Origin: Polynucleobacter sp. AP-Melu-500A-A1
Lineage (GTDB): Bacteria; Pseudomonadota; Gammaproteobacteria; Burkholderiales; Burkholderiaceae
DNA: 64,000 nt
Direction: 5' to 3'
NCBI RefSeq assembly: GCF_018882125.1
Contig: NZ_JACVOZ010000001.1
Location: 1 to 64,000, forward strand
This document shows, piece by piece, positions 24,854 through 34,224 of this stretch; within the stretch, counting starts at the first letter, position 1, and every line of letters starts with the position of its first letter. A program made the position numbers and the translations under genes. Below the pieces are notes generated by a model. The model saw only the letters and a program-made list of their open reading frames with translations. It was not told where the DNA came from and did no database searches.

Positions 24854-25858
24854 TTAGGATGGATTTCTTTGGTTCATTGCCAATTGATAGGCTAAGCGCA
24901 AAGCCTCGAGCATGCTTCCAGAATCTGCCAAGCCTTTACCGGCAATATCCAAAGCCGTCCCATGATCTACAGAGGTACGGATCATTGGCAAACCCAGCGT
25001 GACATTAACGCCGCCTCCAAAAGTCACAAATTTAAATGGTGCTAAACCTTGATCGTGATACATCGCAATAAATGCATCTACAGACTCTAGAGCCGCAATA
25101 TCAAACATCGTATCCCCTGGAAAAGGGCCTGTGACATCGATTCCTAAGTTCTGAGCTGCTTTAATAGCTGGCGTAATGAATTCAATTTCTTCGCGACCCA
25201 AATAACCAGATTCTCCTGCATGAGGATTCAGTCCAGCTATTCGCATAACAGGCTTAGCAATTCCAAATCGGTCTCGCAAATCCTTTGCAACAATTTGAAT
25301 CGTTTCTAAAACGTAATCTTGATTGAGTGCAGCAGATACTGCTTGCAATGGAAGATGAGTAGTAACGAGAGCAACCCTGAGATCACGGGGCTGATTCATT
25401 CCTAAGAAACCTTTTGGCAGGGGGGCGCACAACATCATGACTACATGCTGGACATCACAATGCTGCGCGAGATATTCCGTATGCCCCGTAAATATAAGGC
25501 CAGCATCGTTAATGATACTTTTCTGCACTGGAGCAGTAACCATCGCATCAAAACGCTTTTTCAAACAAGCCTCTACTGCTTGATTGAGAAGACTGAGAAC
25601 GTATTGGGCATTTGCAGAGTTTAAGACCCCTGGAATAACAGGCTGTACCAATTCAACTGACTCGAGCTTGAGACGATCTAGTAACTTAGGATTTACTCCT
25701 TGAGGTATCTGGATTAAATTCCTATCCCCAAGTAAAGTAATGTCTGCATTTTCTTGCTCCGCTAAAAAAGCTAGAGCAGCCTTGAGGGAGACTTCTGGGC
25801 CAACACCGGCTGGCTCGCCAGTAGTAACAACCAGATTAACGGGTGCTAGTTGCGCCAT
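24854..25858 (-). CDS. pdxA: 4-hydroxythreonine-4-phosphate dehydrogenase
   Basis: 334 residues. PdxA oxidises 4-phosphohydroxy-L-threonine in the DXP-dependent pyridoxal phosphate pathway. TTGEPAGVGPEVSLKA starts the protein, FTGHTEYLA and GLNPHAGESGYLGREE carry metal and substrate residues, and AMYHDQGLAPFKFVTFGGGVN is the conserved late block. Its start overlaps the surA end by 23 bp, so expression is coupled to that of the periplasmic chaperone gene. Confidence 0.96.
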   Translation of the reverse strand: MAQLAPVNLVVTTGEPAGVGPEVSLKAALAFLAEQENADITLLGDRNLIQIPQGVNPKLLDRLKLESVELVQPVIPGVLNSANAQYVLSLLNQAVEACLKKRFDAMVTAPVQKSIINDAGLIFTGHTEYLAQHCDVQHVVMMLCAPLPKGFLGMNQPRDLRVALVTTHLPLQAVSAALNQDYVLETIQIVAKDLRDRFGIAKPVMRIAGLNPHAGESGYLGREEIEFITPAIKAAQNLGIDVTGPFPGDTMFDIAALESVDAFIAMYHDQGLAPFKFVTFGGGVNVTLGLPMIRTSVDHGTALDIAGKGLADSGSMLEALRLAYQLAMNQRNPS

Positions 25859-27314
25859 CTTCTGCGTTAAGAATTTTCACAGTAGCGCTATCGCGTAATT
25901 CACGAATCCAATCTTGGAAAGCTTGTTCATATTTACGTTCACGAATATTGGCACGAGCGAACTGACGTTGCTTCTCCACGGTGAGCTGTCCATCGCGACG
26001 ATCAGTCACTTGGATTAAGTGCCAACCAAATTCTGATTTCACAGGATTACTTACCTCCCCAATTTGTAAGCGGTTCATTGCCTGCTCAAACTCTGGAACT
26101 AAATCACCCGGACTCATCCAACCCAACTCGCCACCCGCTGCGGCAGAGCCATCCTCCGAAAATTTCTTAGCCAATTCACCAAAGTCAGCAGTCTTTGTTC
26201 GAATCTGATCCCTAAAACCTTGCAGGCGTCTTTCAGCTTCCTGGTCAGTTAATCCTGAACGTAGACGCAATAAAATATGACGTGAATTTGTTTGAATAAT
26301 GGTGATGGCTTGAGGAGTTGATGACGCTACTTCTAGTGGAGGTGCCTCTTGTTGAGGTGCCCCACCAGCAATCATGGTCCTACGATCTAAAACCTTTAGC
26401 ACGTGAAAACCTGCAGGGCTTTTCAGAACCACTTTAGCTGTTTGGCCACTACCGAGATTTCGTACTGCTTCATAAAATATTTGAGGTAAACGATCAGGGG
26501 TGCGATAACCAAGCTCCTGAAATTTAATCTTTGGATTTTCTTTTGCTGCTATCTCACCCAATTGCATAAAGTCAACATCGCCACTAGCAGCTACCAATAG
26601 GGCTTCAGCCTTCTTCTTCGCCTCTGCCTGAGTACCAACACCTGCACCAGGATCTACAGGGATAAAGATTTGTGCTACATCGATTTCTTCTGGGCCGCCA
26701 CCAGCGCCAGGCGCCGCTGAACGAGGTGCAGCACCCTTACCGGAAATGACGCGTGCACGCTCTGCAATAAAGTTATCAATTTCTGCATCAGAAATCTTAA
26801 TACGGGCATCAACTTCTCGCTCACGATAACGAGTAAGGAGCACATCCTCTCGGAGAGACTCTTTGTAGCGCTCAAATGAGGTTCCTGAGGCGTTCACTTT
26901 TGACCTGAACTCTGCATAGGATAATTTATTCTTTGCTGCAATGTCTCCAATAATTCTATCTAAGTCTTTATTGGTAACCTTTATACCCTCTTGCTCTGCA
27001 TTTTGCATTTGAATTTTTTCTATAATCAAGCGCTCTAGCACAGCTTTTCTAAATTCAGCTGCATCCGGTGCCTTTACACCCTGCTTTTGTAAAGCGGCAA
27101 CGCGATCATCAATTTCTTTGCGTGTAATGTAGCCAGTGTTGACAACTGCTGCTACCCCATCAATATTGCGAATTTTATTATCTGCACCAGTGACACTTGT
27201 AGGCGCAGCTTTTCGATTTACATCTTGTGCATGAGCTAAACCGAACAGCGCCAAACTGATCGGCAAAAATGCGCAAGTAATAAAGCGCTTCAGATTTTTC
27301 TTACAAAAGTTCAT
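25836..27314 (-). CDS. surA: Periplasmic chaperone and peptidyl-prolyl isomerase SurA
   Basis: 492 residues. A Sec signal ends near residue 29 (FGLAHAQD). The N-terminal SurA helical domain follows (VAAVVNTGYITRKEIDDRV, then a region with FERYKESLREDVLL), then two parvulin domains. The second is clearer: SRHILLRLRSGLTDQEAE, GGELGWMSPGDLVPEFEQAM, EFGWHLIQVTDRRD. A low-complexity Gly/Ala/Pro linker at about 195-210 (AAPRSAAPGAGGGPEE) makes it longer than the 428-residue E. coli protein. SurA escorts outer-membrane proteins, including LptD, whose gene overlaps its start by 4 bp. Confidence 0.95.
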   Translation of the reverse strand: MNFCKKNLKRFITCAFLPISLALFGLAHAQDVNRKAAPTSVTGADNKIRNIDGVAAVVNTGYITRKEIDDRVAALQKQGVKAPDAAEFRKAVLERLIIEKIQMQNAEQEGIKVTNKDLDRIIGDIAAKNKLSYAEFRSKVNASGTSFERYKESLREDVLLTRYREREVDARIKISDAEIDNFIAERARVISGKGAAPRSAAPGAGGGPEEIDVAQIFIPVDPGAGVGTQAEAKKKAEALLVAASGDVDFMQLGEIAAKENPKIKFQELGYRTPDRLPQIFYEAVRNLGSGQTAKVVLKSPAGFHVLKVLDRRTMIAGGAPQQEAPPLEVASSTPQAITIIQTNSRHILLRLRSGLTDQEAERRLQGFRDQIRTKTADFGELAKKFSEDGSAAAGGELGWMSPGDLVPEFEQAMNRLQIGEVSNPVKSEFGWHLIQVTDRRDGQLTVEKQRQFARANIRERKYEQAFQDWIRELRDSATVKILNAEDGATSTR

Positions 27315-29815
27315 TGGTAATTCTCATAGGTTGAAACAGGTAAAGGCTTGGGTGTAGGCATATAACCAGGAACATTTAATTTCATCAAATCCACAGGATT
27401 GTCTCCCGCAACACCAAGACCTCTGAACTCGATCTGAAACAAGATTTGAGTCGTAGTGTTGTTATTCAACAGAAGTTGAGAATATGCACTTCGGAAAACA
27501 AGACAGTCACGTACATACTCAATCGCCACTAAGGTATTCAAAGTCTTGGTTGTAAGTGAATCATACCCCCAACGACCTACTAAAGAAATCTCCCTTGTAA
27601 GGGGCCACTGACCAGAAAGATTATATTGATCGGTCGTTGTTCCAGATGGCGTTCCGATTGGATTGAATGGGGTTGCCTGAATAGGCGGTTGCCAAACATT
27701 TCGATAACCAAAGTTTAAGCTGCGACCTGGTGCTGGACGCCAGCTACCGCCCACCGTAGTCTGCACGAAACGGTTTAGCTGGGTATTGTACTGCCCAAAA
27801 ACGTCGGCATTGAAATTTCCCATTAATCGAATGGAGGCAGCTGCTAAGGTATCGGAATAGGCTGTAGGGCTCACAATATTTCCCGTCAAACCCACTTTCT
27901 GTGGACTGAACTGCTGCTGCTGAGCAATCGTAATCACCGCTCTTTCGGCACCCGTATTTGCTTCCGTAATTCGACTGGTTAAACCCACAGTGATCTTATT
28001 GCTATCAGATACACGGTCGTTACCAATAAAGGTATTTTCACTAAAGATCTGGCTAATACCAAAACCCGCATCGGCGGTATCGAATAAAGGTGTATTAGCC
28101 TGATTTACATAAGGCGTATACACATACAAGGCACGTGGCTCCATGCTAAGCAACATGTTTTGACCAAAAAAGCTTCCCATCTCCAAAGCATCTCTTTCAA
28201 ATGCTAAGCCTGTATCCAAGCTTGCAGTAGGAATTAAGAAGCCTTGAGCAGGCAAATATCCAGCCTGATAGGCAGTGGCGCTATAGGTATTTGACTGGAA
28301 ACTTAACTTTGGGCGAATGTAGTATCCAGGCGTAATCGTTGGATATTCCAAAATTCCCTTAACTACCGTACGATCGGCTTGACTGAAAATACCTGGCGCC
28401 GTATTGGGAATGCTGCTGGCAATGTTGTACGAAAACCGCGAGAAATCAGTAGACAAGGTCGTAGTAGGGCCAGTAGGTAAGGTGATGTAGCGCCCATCAG
28501 TCCCTGAGGCCGGCGGTACTAAGTTACTGCGATAGACCGCTGTCACCTGAGGCAAAATGTTGTAAGGCGCTCCAACCGTACTAGGTAAATTGGGCTGCAG
28601 GGTCTGGAATGTCAACGCCTTGGCAGAAACTGTCCAATTACTCAATCTAGAAGGAAGTTGCGATACCGCACCTACCTCTTGGCGGAACTGACTTGTCACG
28701 GCGCCGGCAACGGTTTGTGAGAAGTCTGTGGGATATAGGTTATCCGATACCTTGGCAGCATTGACATAGGCATTCACTGAACCTGGACCACCCAACTGAG
28801 ACCCAACTAAAGTTTGACGCTGCTGCCAGTCATATCGCCAACGATTAATGCCACCTGCCTTTTGATCGCTTGGCAAGTAGTCACCCATTACGTTACCCGA
28901 ATAGGTCGTATCGATAAAACGATAACCCATACCCAACTGCACGCCACGCTGACTCATGTAACGCGGCAAAATTGTTAAATCACGATTGGGCGCAATATTG
29001 ACGTAATACGGTTGCGTAATATCAACGCCATTCTTAGAGTTGTATCCAGCAATCGGAGGCAAAATTCCGGAGCGTCTCTCTTTTCCTGTAGGCAAACTAA
29101 AGTAAGGAACATAAGCGACAGGAACATCAAAAAGATGCATCACCCCGTCTTGCCCCCGCATTTCTTTTTGCTCGTTGTCAATTTCAATTTTATTAGCAGT
29201 GAAATACCAATCTAAATTTTCAGGAGTGCAAGTAGTGTAAGTTGCATTATCAAAAGCAAAAATATCTCCGCTTTCAATGGTTAATTTTTTTGCTTTTCCA
29301 CTTGCTCGGCTATCACCAATTTCATAAACCGGTAATTCCATTTCTCCATCACGTGCATCTACTTTTAGACGCGCTTTCGGTCCTTTGAAATTTGCATTCC
29401 CTTTAATTAATTCTGCATTACCAATTAAGTCTGCAACGTCAGTATCGGGGTTATAAATAATTTCATTGCCTTTGGCTACTGTTCCATTGCGACGAATTTG
29501 AGCGCGATCTTTTAGGCGCATCTCACGATCGACCACGCCATTAATAGAGTCGCTAGCAGTAAAGGTAAGGGCCTTACTATCTTCAATTGGTTGACCTATA
29601 CGTAACTGATCATCCAACTTTAGAACGGTGACATTGCCACGATCAGGTAAGAGTGGTGGAGCCTCTGAGGGCTTAAAAACTGTCGGTAAGGGAGGGGGTG
29701 TTTGCGCACTCAACTGGGATGTAAATTGGAGCAATGCCCCCCCTATCATTGCGCGCAGGGTTACAGCTATAAAAAGAGGGGCGCAAAGACCAGCGCAACG
29801 GCGATAATGACTCAT
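27311..29815 (-). CDS. lptD: LPS-assembly protein LptD
   Basis: 834 residues, outer-membrane beta-barrel that inserts lipopolysaccharide into the outer leaflet together with LptE. A signal peptide ends near residue 38 (SQLSAQ). The N-terminal OstA/beta-jellyroll domain (AQIRRNGTVAKGNEIIYNPDTDVADLIGNAELIKG) is followed by the barrel, with the conserved PYFSLPTGKERRSGILPP segment near 240. Outside the signal peptide I see only two cysteines, near 196 (TTCTPENLDW) and near 768 (VRDCLVF); E. coli has four. One interdomain disulfide is therefore still possible. The gene is divergent from amgK by 33 bp. Confidence 0.95.
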   Translation of the reverse strand: MSHYRRCAGLCAPLFIAVTLRAMIGGALLQFTSQLSAQTPPPLPTVFKPSEAPPLLPDRGNVTVLKLDDQLRIGQPIEDSKALTFTASDSINGVVDREMRLKDRAQIRRNGTVAKGNEIIYNPDTDVADLIGNAELIKGNANFKGPKARLKVDARDGEMELPVYEIGDSRASGKAKKLTIESGDIFAFDNATYTTCTPENLDWYFTANKIEIDNEQKEMRGQDGVMHLFDVPVAYVPYFSLPTGKERRSGILPPIAGYNSKNGVDITQPYYVNIAPNRDLTILPRYMSQRGVQLGMGYRFIDTTYSGNVMGDYLPSDQKAGGINRWRYDWQQRQTLVGSQLGGPGSVNAYVNAAKVSDNLYPTDFSQTVAGAVTSQFRQEVGAVSQLPSRLSNWTVSAKALTFQTLQPNLPSTVGAPYNILPQVTAVYRSNLVPPASGTDGRYITLPTGPTTTLSTDFSRFSYNIASSIPNTAPGIFSQADRTVVKGILEYPTITPGYYIRPKLSFQSNTYSATAYQAGYLPAQGFLIPTASLDTGLAFERDALEMGSFFGQNMLLSMEPRALYVYTPYVNQANTPLFDTADAGFGISQIFSENTFIGNDRVSDSNKITVGLTSRITEANTGAERAVITIAQQQQFSPQKVGLTGNIVSPTAYSDTLAAASIRLMGNFNADVFGQYNTQLNRFVQTTVGGSWRPAPGRSLNFGYRNVWQPPIQATPFNPIGTPSGTTTDQYNLSGQWPLTREISLVGRWGYDSLTTKTLNTLVAIEYVRDCLVFRSAYSQLLLNNNTTTQILFQIEFRGLGVAGDNPVDLMKLNVPGYMPTPKPLPVSTYENYQ

Positions 29816-29848
29816 AGTTCCAGACCCGTCTTATTATACGAATCGACC

Positions 29849-30853
29849 ATGACTGACGTACGCCTACACACCCTCATTCAATGGCTAAAAGGCCTTGAGC
29901 CTAGCTGGCAATTGGATCTTAGCTCCCTGGTGCCTGCTTCTGCCGATGCGAGCTTCCGGAGGTATTTCCGAATTGATAGCAAAAATCCTAAATTTGCTAC
30001 GTTAATTGTGATGGATGCCCCTCCTCAACACGAGCCCTTAGATGCCTTTATCGAGGTAGATTTATTGCTCTCGAAGGCAGGGGTTAATGTCCCAGAAATA
30101 TTAGAAAAAAATATTACTGAGGGCTTTCTTTTACTCAATGATCTTGGCAATAAAACCTATCTTGCGCAGCTCAATGATGAGACAGCAGATGCGCTATATA
30201 AAGATGCTACCCATGCTTTGGTACTCATCCAGCTAGCGAGCAAACCCAATGTATTACCAAACTATGATGAAGCGCTCCTGCAGCATGAATTAGATTTATT
30301 TCCCGAATGGTACTTAAAGAAGCATCTTCATATTGAATTGAGTTCACAACAAGAAGCGCAGCTCAAAAAGGCTTTCGAGTACATTATTGAAAACAACTTG
30401 GCACAGGCCAAAGTATATGTACATCGTGACTATCATTCGCGCAATTTAATGCTGACTACAAACAATACTCCTGGAGTAATTGATTTTCAGGATGCCGTAT
30501 ATGGACCGATTACTTACGATGCCTCTTCTTTATGGCGTGATGCTTACATTGCCTGGCCAGAAGAAAGAGTGATTGATTGGGTAATTAAGTTTTGGGAAGA
30601 AGGGCGTAAATTAGGATTACCAATGCCAAATGATTTTGGGCAGTTCTATCGAGATTTTGAATGGATGGGCTTGCAACGACATCTCAAAGTTCTCGGAATT
30701 TTTGCAAGGCTGTTTCATCGTGATGGTAAAGATGCTTACCTGAAAGATATTCCACTGGTGCTTGAATATGCCATTGCTACTGCTAATCGTTATATTGAAT
30801 TAAAACCCTTAGCGCGCCTTTTGGAATCAACCCGTCAACAACAGAATGGTTAA
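29849..30853 (+). CDS. amgK: Cell-wall amino-sugar kinase AmgK
   Basis: 334 residues from the ATG at 29849; an earlier in-frame ATG at 29807 would overlap the divergent lptD. The aminoglycoside phosphotransferase fold is shown by ASFRRYFRI, the catalytic loop VHRDYHSRNLMLT and the metal motif VIDFQDAVYGPITYDASSLWRDAY. In Pseudomonas, AmgK phosphorylates N-acetylmuramic acid and GlcNAc at the anomeric position in a recycling route that bypasses de novo UDP-MurNAc synthesis. The overlap with murU and the position beside lptD match that system, which is the main basis for the name. Confidence 0.88.
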   Translation: MTDVRLHTLIQWLKGLEPSWQLDLSSLVPASADASFRRYFRIDSKNPKFATLIVMDAPPQHEPLDAFIEVDLLLSKAGVNVPEILEKNITEGFLLLNDLGNKTYLAQLNDETADALYKDATHALVLIQLASKPNVLPNYDEALLQHELDLFPEWYLKKHLHIELSSQQEAQLKKAFEYIIENNLAQAKVYVHRDYHSRNLMLTTNNTPGVIDFQDAVYGPITYDASSLWRDAYIAWPEERVIDWVIKFWEEGRKLGLPMPNDFGQFYRDFEWMGLQRHLKVLGIFARLFHRDGKDAYLKDIPLVLEYAIATANRYIELKPLARLLESTRQQQNG

Positions 30854-31568
30854 GACTTCCACCAATGCCCTTCCCTGTTTTTTATTGGCCGCTGGAAGAG
30901 GTGAGCGCATGCGCCCTCTTACGGATGATTTACCAAAGCCACTACTCACCATACAAAATAAATCTTTATTAGCTTGGCATTTAGAGGCGCTTGCAAATGC
31001 AGGTGTGCAGAGCGTGGTGATTAATCATGCTTGGCTGGGTTCAAAAATTGAAGCAGCCTTAGGCCAAGGCGAGCAATTTGGGATGCATATTCAATATTCC
31101 CCAGAAGAAACTGCCTTAGAAACAGCCGGAGGGATTTGCCAGGCACTACCCCTTATCAATCCAAACGACTATTTCCTTGTGATTAATGGAGATGTTTTCA
31201 GCCCTCATCTGCCGATTTCTAGTCTTTTAGCAACCGTAGACCAAATTCGCCTGAACGGCAGCAAGACTTTGGCACACCTACTGATGGTGCCAAATCCGAT
31301 TCAGCACCCCAATGGAGACTTTTATTTAAAAGACGCTAAAGTGGCTGACCAAGAGTCAGTAGGGGCTGAAAAACTGACCTTTTCAGGAATTGGGATCTAT
31401 CACAAAGACCTATTTAAGAACTTGCAAAGGGGTGTCTCAGCAAAATTAGCACCCCTCTTGAGACAAACAATGAGTGAAAATAGGGTGACTGGTGAAAAAT
31501 ATCTGGGTCCGTGGCACGATGTAGGAACGCCACAGCGCTTGCAAGAACTCAATGCAGTCTATGAATAA
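30846..31568 (+). CDS. murU: N-acetylmuramate alpha-1-phosphate uridylyltransferase
   Basis: 240 residues. The nucleotidyltransferase signature FLLAAGRGERMRPLTDDLPKPLL lies at residues 12-34, followed by AGVQSVVINHAWLG and FLVINGDVFS, the metal Asp. The last segment, GPWHDVGTPQRLQELN, is typical of the MurU/sugar nucleotidyltransferase branch. It converts MurNAc-1-phosphate and UTP into UDP-MurNAc. The gene overlaps amgK by 8 bp, so kinase and uridylyltransferase are made together. anmK, which feeds anhydro-MurNAc into recycling, is also in this window at about 41 kb. Confidence 0.92.
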   Translation: MVKTSTNALPCFLLAAGRGERMRPLTDDLPKPLLTIQNKSLLAWHLEALANAGVQSVVINHAWLGSKIEAALGQGEQFGMHIQYSPEETALETAGGICQALPLINPNDYFLVINGDVFSPHLPISSLLATVDQIRLNGSKTLAHLLMVPNPIQHPNGDFYLKDAKVADQESVGAEKLTFSGIGIYHKDLFKNLQRGVSAKLAPLLRQTMSENRVTGEKYLGPWHDVGTPQRLQELNAVYE

Positions 31569-32916
31569 AACAAATATCTACCAACAACGCAGAGTTGCAC
31601 TAGCAAAACAGATGCTGTCCAAAACGGGCGGGGGTATTGCTGTCATTTCCACTGCGCCTGAAGTCTCTCGCAATCGCGACAGCGAATTTCCTTACCGCCA
31701 CGATAGCGATTTTTTTTACTTGTGTGGTTTCGAAGAGCCTGATGCAAGCCTCGTTTTAAAGGTCGCCTCTAATGGTGAACTTGAATCCCATTTATTTTGT
31801 AGACCGAAAGATCCTGAACGCGAGATTTGGGATGGTATTCGTCTGGGGCCAGAAGCGGCGCCCCAGCATTTGGGAGTGGAATTTGCGCACAGCAATCAGA
31901 TGCTCGATGAAAAGCTTAGTGACTTACTAGCAGATCAAGAGGCGATTTATATCCGCTTAGCGGAAAGTGCTGAGGCTGATCGTCGCTTACGTCACTGGAT
32001 GAAAAAAGTACGTGGGCAGGCGCGATCTGGCATCAACCCACCTTCAGAGTTTCATGATGTTGAAGCCCTCCTACATGAAATGCGCTTATTCAAAGATGCT
32101 CATGAAATTGACATCATGCGTAAAGCGGCTGCCATCTCTGCTCGCGCGCACGTACGCGCTATGCAAATGTGCAAGCCCGGAATGCGTGAGTACCAATTAG
32201 AAGCCGAGTTACTTCATGAATTTCGTAATAGTGGCGCCCAAAGCGTGGCCTATAACAGCATCGTTGCTGGTGGAGCAAATTCTTGCATTCTGCACTATCG
32301 TGCTGGCGCTACCGAGCTACGTAGTGGCGAGCTTTGCTTAATCGACGCAGGTTGTGAGCTAGATGGCTATGCATCGGATATCACACGCACCTTCCCAGTA
32401 AATGGAAAGTTCACCGGCCCGCAGCTTGCCCTCTACGACATTACCGTAGCCGCTCAAGAAGCTGCAATTGCCATGACGAAACCAGGCAACACTTTTATGC
32501 AACCTCATGAGGCGGCGCTCCGAGTGTTAACTCAAGGCTTACTAGATGAGAAATTGCTCAAACTTGCTGAATTAGGCTCGCTAGAGAACGCGATTGAAAG
32601 TGCTGCATATCGTCGCTTCTATATGCACCGCACCTCACATTGGTTGGGGATGGATGTACATGATGTAGGCTCTTATCGAGAACCGATTGAAAATCCCCTT
32701 AAAGAAGAAAAGCCTTGGCGCATTCTTCAAAGTGGCATGGTCATCACCGTTGAGCCGGGTTTATATATCAGGCCAGCCGATGATGTCGATGAGCGTTACT
32801 GGAATATCGGTATTCGGATTGAAGATGATGCCGTCATCAATGATTCTGGATGCGAATTGATTTCTCGCGGTGTGCCTGTCAAAGCCGATGAAATCGAAGC
32901 ACTGATGAAGTCTTGA
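31561..32916 (+). CDS. pepP: Xaa-Pro aminopeptidase
   Basis: 451 residues from the ATG at 31561; another ATG at 31552 is equally readable. An aminopeptidase P N-terminal domain (FPYRHDSDFFYLCGFEEPDASLVL) precedes the M24 pita-bread domain. Metal ligands are visible in IDAGCELDGYASDITRTFPV, in HRTSHWLGMDVHDVG, in VEPGLYI and in IRIEDDAVI. It removes N-terminal residues preceding proline and needs two Mn2+. It overlaps the end of murU and is 1 bp before the UbiH-family gene. Confidence 0.95.
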   Translation: MNKTNIYQQRRVALAKQMLSKTGGGIAVISTAPEVSRNRDSEFPYRHDSDFFYLCGFEEPDASLVLKVASNGELESHLFCRPKDPEREIWDGIRLGPEAAPQHLGVEFAHSNQMLDEKLSDLLADQEAIYIRLAESAEADRRLRHWMKKVRGQARSGINPPSEFHDVEALLHEMRLFKDAHEIDIMRKAAAISARAHVRAMQMCKPGMREYQLEAELLHEFRNSGAQSVAYNSIVAGGANSCILHYRAGATELRSGELCLIDAGCELDGYASDITRTFPVNGKFTGPQLALYDITVAAQEAAIAMTKPGNTFMQPHEAALRVLTQGLLDEKLLKLAELGSLENAIESAAYRRFYMHRTSHWLGMDVHDVGSYREPIENPLKEEKPWRILQSGMVITVEPGLYIRPADDVDERYWNIGIRIEDDAVINDSGCELISRGVPVKADEIEALMKS

Positions 32917-32917
32917 G

Positions 32918-34072
32918 ATGAGTTCACCCCATAGCGATATTGTGATTCATGGAGGTGGCCCTGTAGGCCTCGCCTGCGCAGCTTGGTGTTTGCAAAAATA
33001 TCCTGAAGCAAAGATCACCTTACTTGATCGCAACCCAGTAGATGATGCAGATATGGTAGCCGCTGATAGCAGAGGAATTGCTCTTTCTCACGGCAGCAAA
33101 ATTTTGCTAGATACTATTAATGCATGGCCAAGTGAATGTGCTGATATTCATCGTGTACATGTTTCTCAGACAGGCCGTTTTGGTCGTGCACTCATGACAC
33201 GAGAAGAACTTAATCAAGATGCCTTAGGTCACATCGTTCGTTATCGCGATATTCATCTTACGCTGCGTAAAGCGCTCAGGGCTATCCACAAAATAAGCCC
33301 TCACTTCATTTGGCAGCACATTAAAGATGATGCGCCAACTCATATCGATGCCAAATGTATCGTGCATGCTGAAGGGGGCTTATTTAAAACCCAAGATTGG
33401 GTTGAATCGGGTCGCGATTACGGACAATCTGCTTTGGTGGGATTGGTTGAAGTTGAGAATGCTGCGCCCCACCAAGCCTGGGAACGCTTCACTACAGAAG
33501 GACCTTTAGCGGTTTTACCAAGTCACTACGGTCCCCAGATTTTGAATCTCGTGTGGTGCGGATCTCCAGAGTCTTCTGGGGATCGCCTCCAATTAAGTGA
33601 TGCAGAATTCTTAAGCAGCTTGCAAAGTGAATTTGGTACCCGCATTGGTCGCTTCTTGAAAATTCAAGATCGTCGACTGTATGAACTCGGTTTGAACTAT
33701 CGCAAACAAATCACTAAAGATAATGAAGTTTGGATTGGTAATGCTGCGCAAACCTTGCATCCTGTTGCTGGACAAGGTCTCAACTTAGGTTTGCGTGATG
33801 CCTACCTTTTGGCTGAAAAATTGGTTGAAGTTTTTGCAAGGCCTTCAGCAGAACATTCTTTGGCAAATATTCAAAATGCGCTTGAGAATTATGCGCAAAG
33901 CCGTAAAGTAGACCGCACCACTACTATTGGACTCACTGACTTTATGGCCAGGGTATTTACCTCGAATTTAGCCCCCGTAGTGCTTGCCCGTGGATTAGCT
34001 TTATCCGCCCTTCAGTGGCTTCCCCCAGCGAAGACAGCCTTAGCTCGCCAAATGATGTTTGGCAGGCGCTAA
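32918..34072 (+). CDS. UbiH/COQ6-family FAD monooxygenase
   Basis: 384 residues. The FAD fold opens VIHGGGPVGLACAAWCL; a DSRGIALSHGSKILLD block near residue 50 and the late GNAAQTLHPVAGQGLNLGLRDAYLLAEKL near 270-298 are the hallmarks of ubiquinone-ring hydroxylases. Family members add the C1, C5 or C6 hydroxyl of ubiquinone; sequence reading alone does not tell which position, so no symbol is given. The gene follows pepP by one base, as ubiH follows pepP in many proteobacteria. Ubiquinone genes ubiB, ubiJ and ubiE lie elsewhere in the window. Confidence 0.88.
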   Translation: MSSPHSDIVIHGGGPVGLACAAWCLQKYPEAKITLLDRNPVDDADMVAADSRGIALSHGSKILLDTINAWPSECADIHRVHVSQTGRFGRALMTREELNQDALGHIVRYRDIHLTLRKALRAIHKISPHFIWQHIKDDAPTHIDAKCIVHAEGGLFKTQDWVESGRDYGQSALVGLVEVENAAPHQAWERFTTEGPLAVLPSHYGPQILNLVWCGSPESSGDRLQLSDAEFLSSLQSEFGTRIGRFLKIQDRRLYELGLNYRKQITKDNEVWIGNAAQTLHPVAGQGLNLGLRDAYLLAEKLVEVFARPSAEHSLANIQNALENYAQSRKVDRTTTIGLTDFMARVFTSNLAPVVLARGLALSALQWLPPAKTALARQMMFGRR

Positions 34073-34126
34073 GACGCTTAAAACAGCTCCTTAGTTAGCC
34101 TGCAGTTCAATTGACTTGAATCATGC

Positions 34127-34151
34127 AATCTGCCTAAATAATAGGCAGATT
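34127..34151 (+). terminator. 9-bp hairpin between the UbiH-family gene and dusB
   Basis: AATCTGCCT (34127-34135) and AGGCAGATT (34143-34151) form a perfect stem with a 7-nt loop, 55 bp after the upstream stop. Only a short T run follows, so it may be a weak terminator or an operator separating the pepP run from dusB-fis. Confidence 0.45.
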
Positions 34152-34224
34152 TAGGCCTAAATGTGCTAAAGTGTCAGGCTTTCCTAGAAAAACAACACTA
34201 TCTTTTAGCGCTCAGCCCCTATCA

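Noticed and set aside
29702..29848. N-terminal extension of AmgK
   Set aside because: It runs antisense through the lptD start and resembles nothing in the family.
34171..34224. GTG start for DusB
   Set aside because: The ATG at 34225 gives the normal DusB N-terminus, and the extra 18 residues have no family match.
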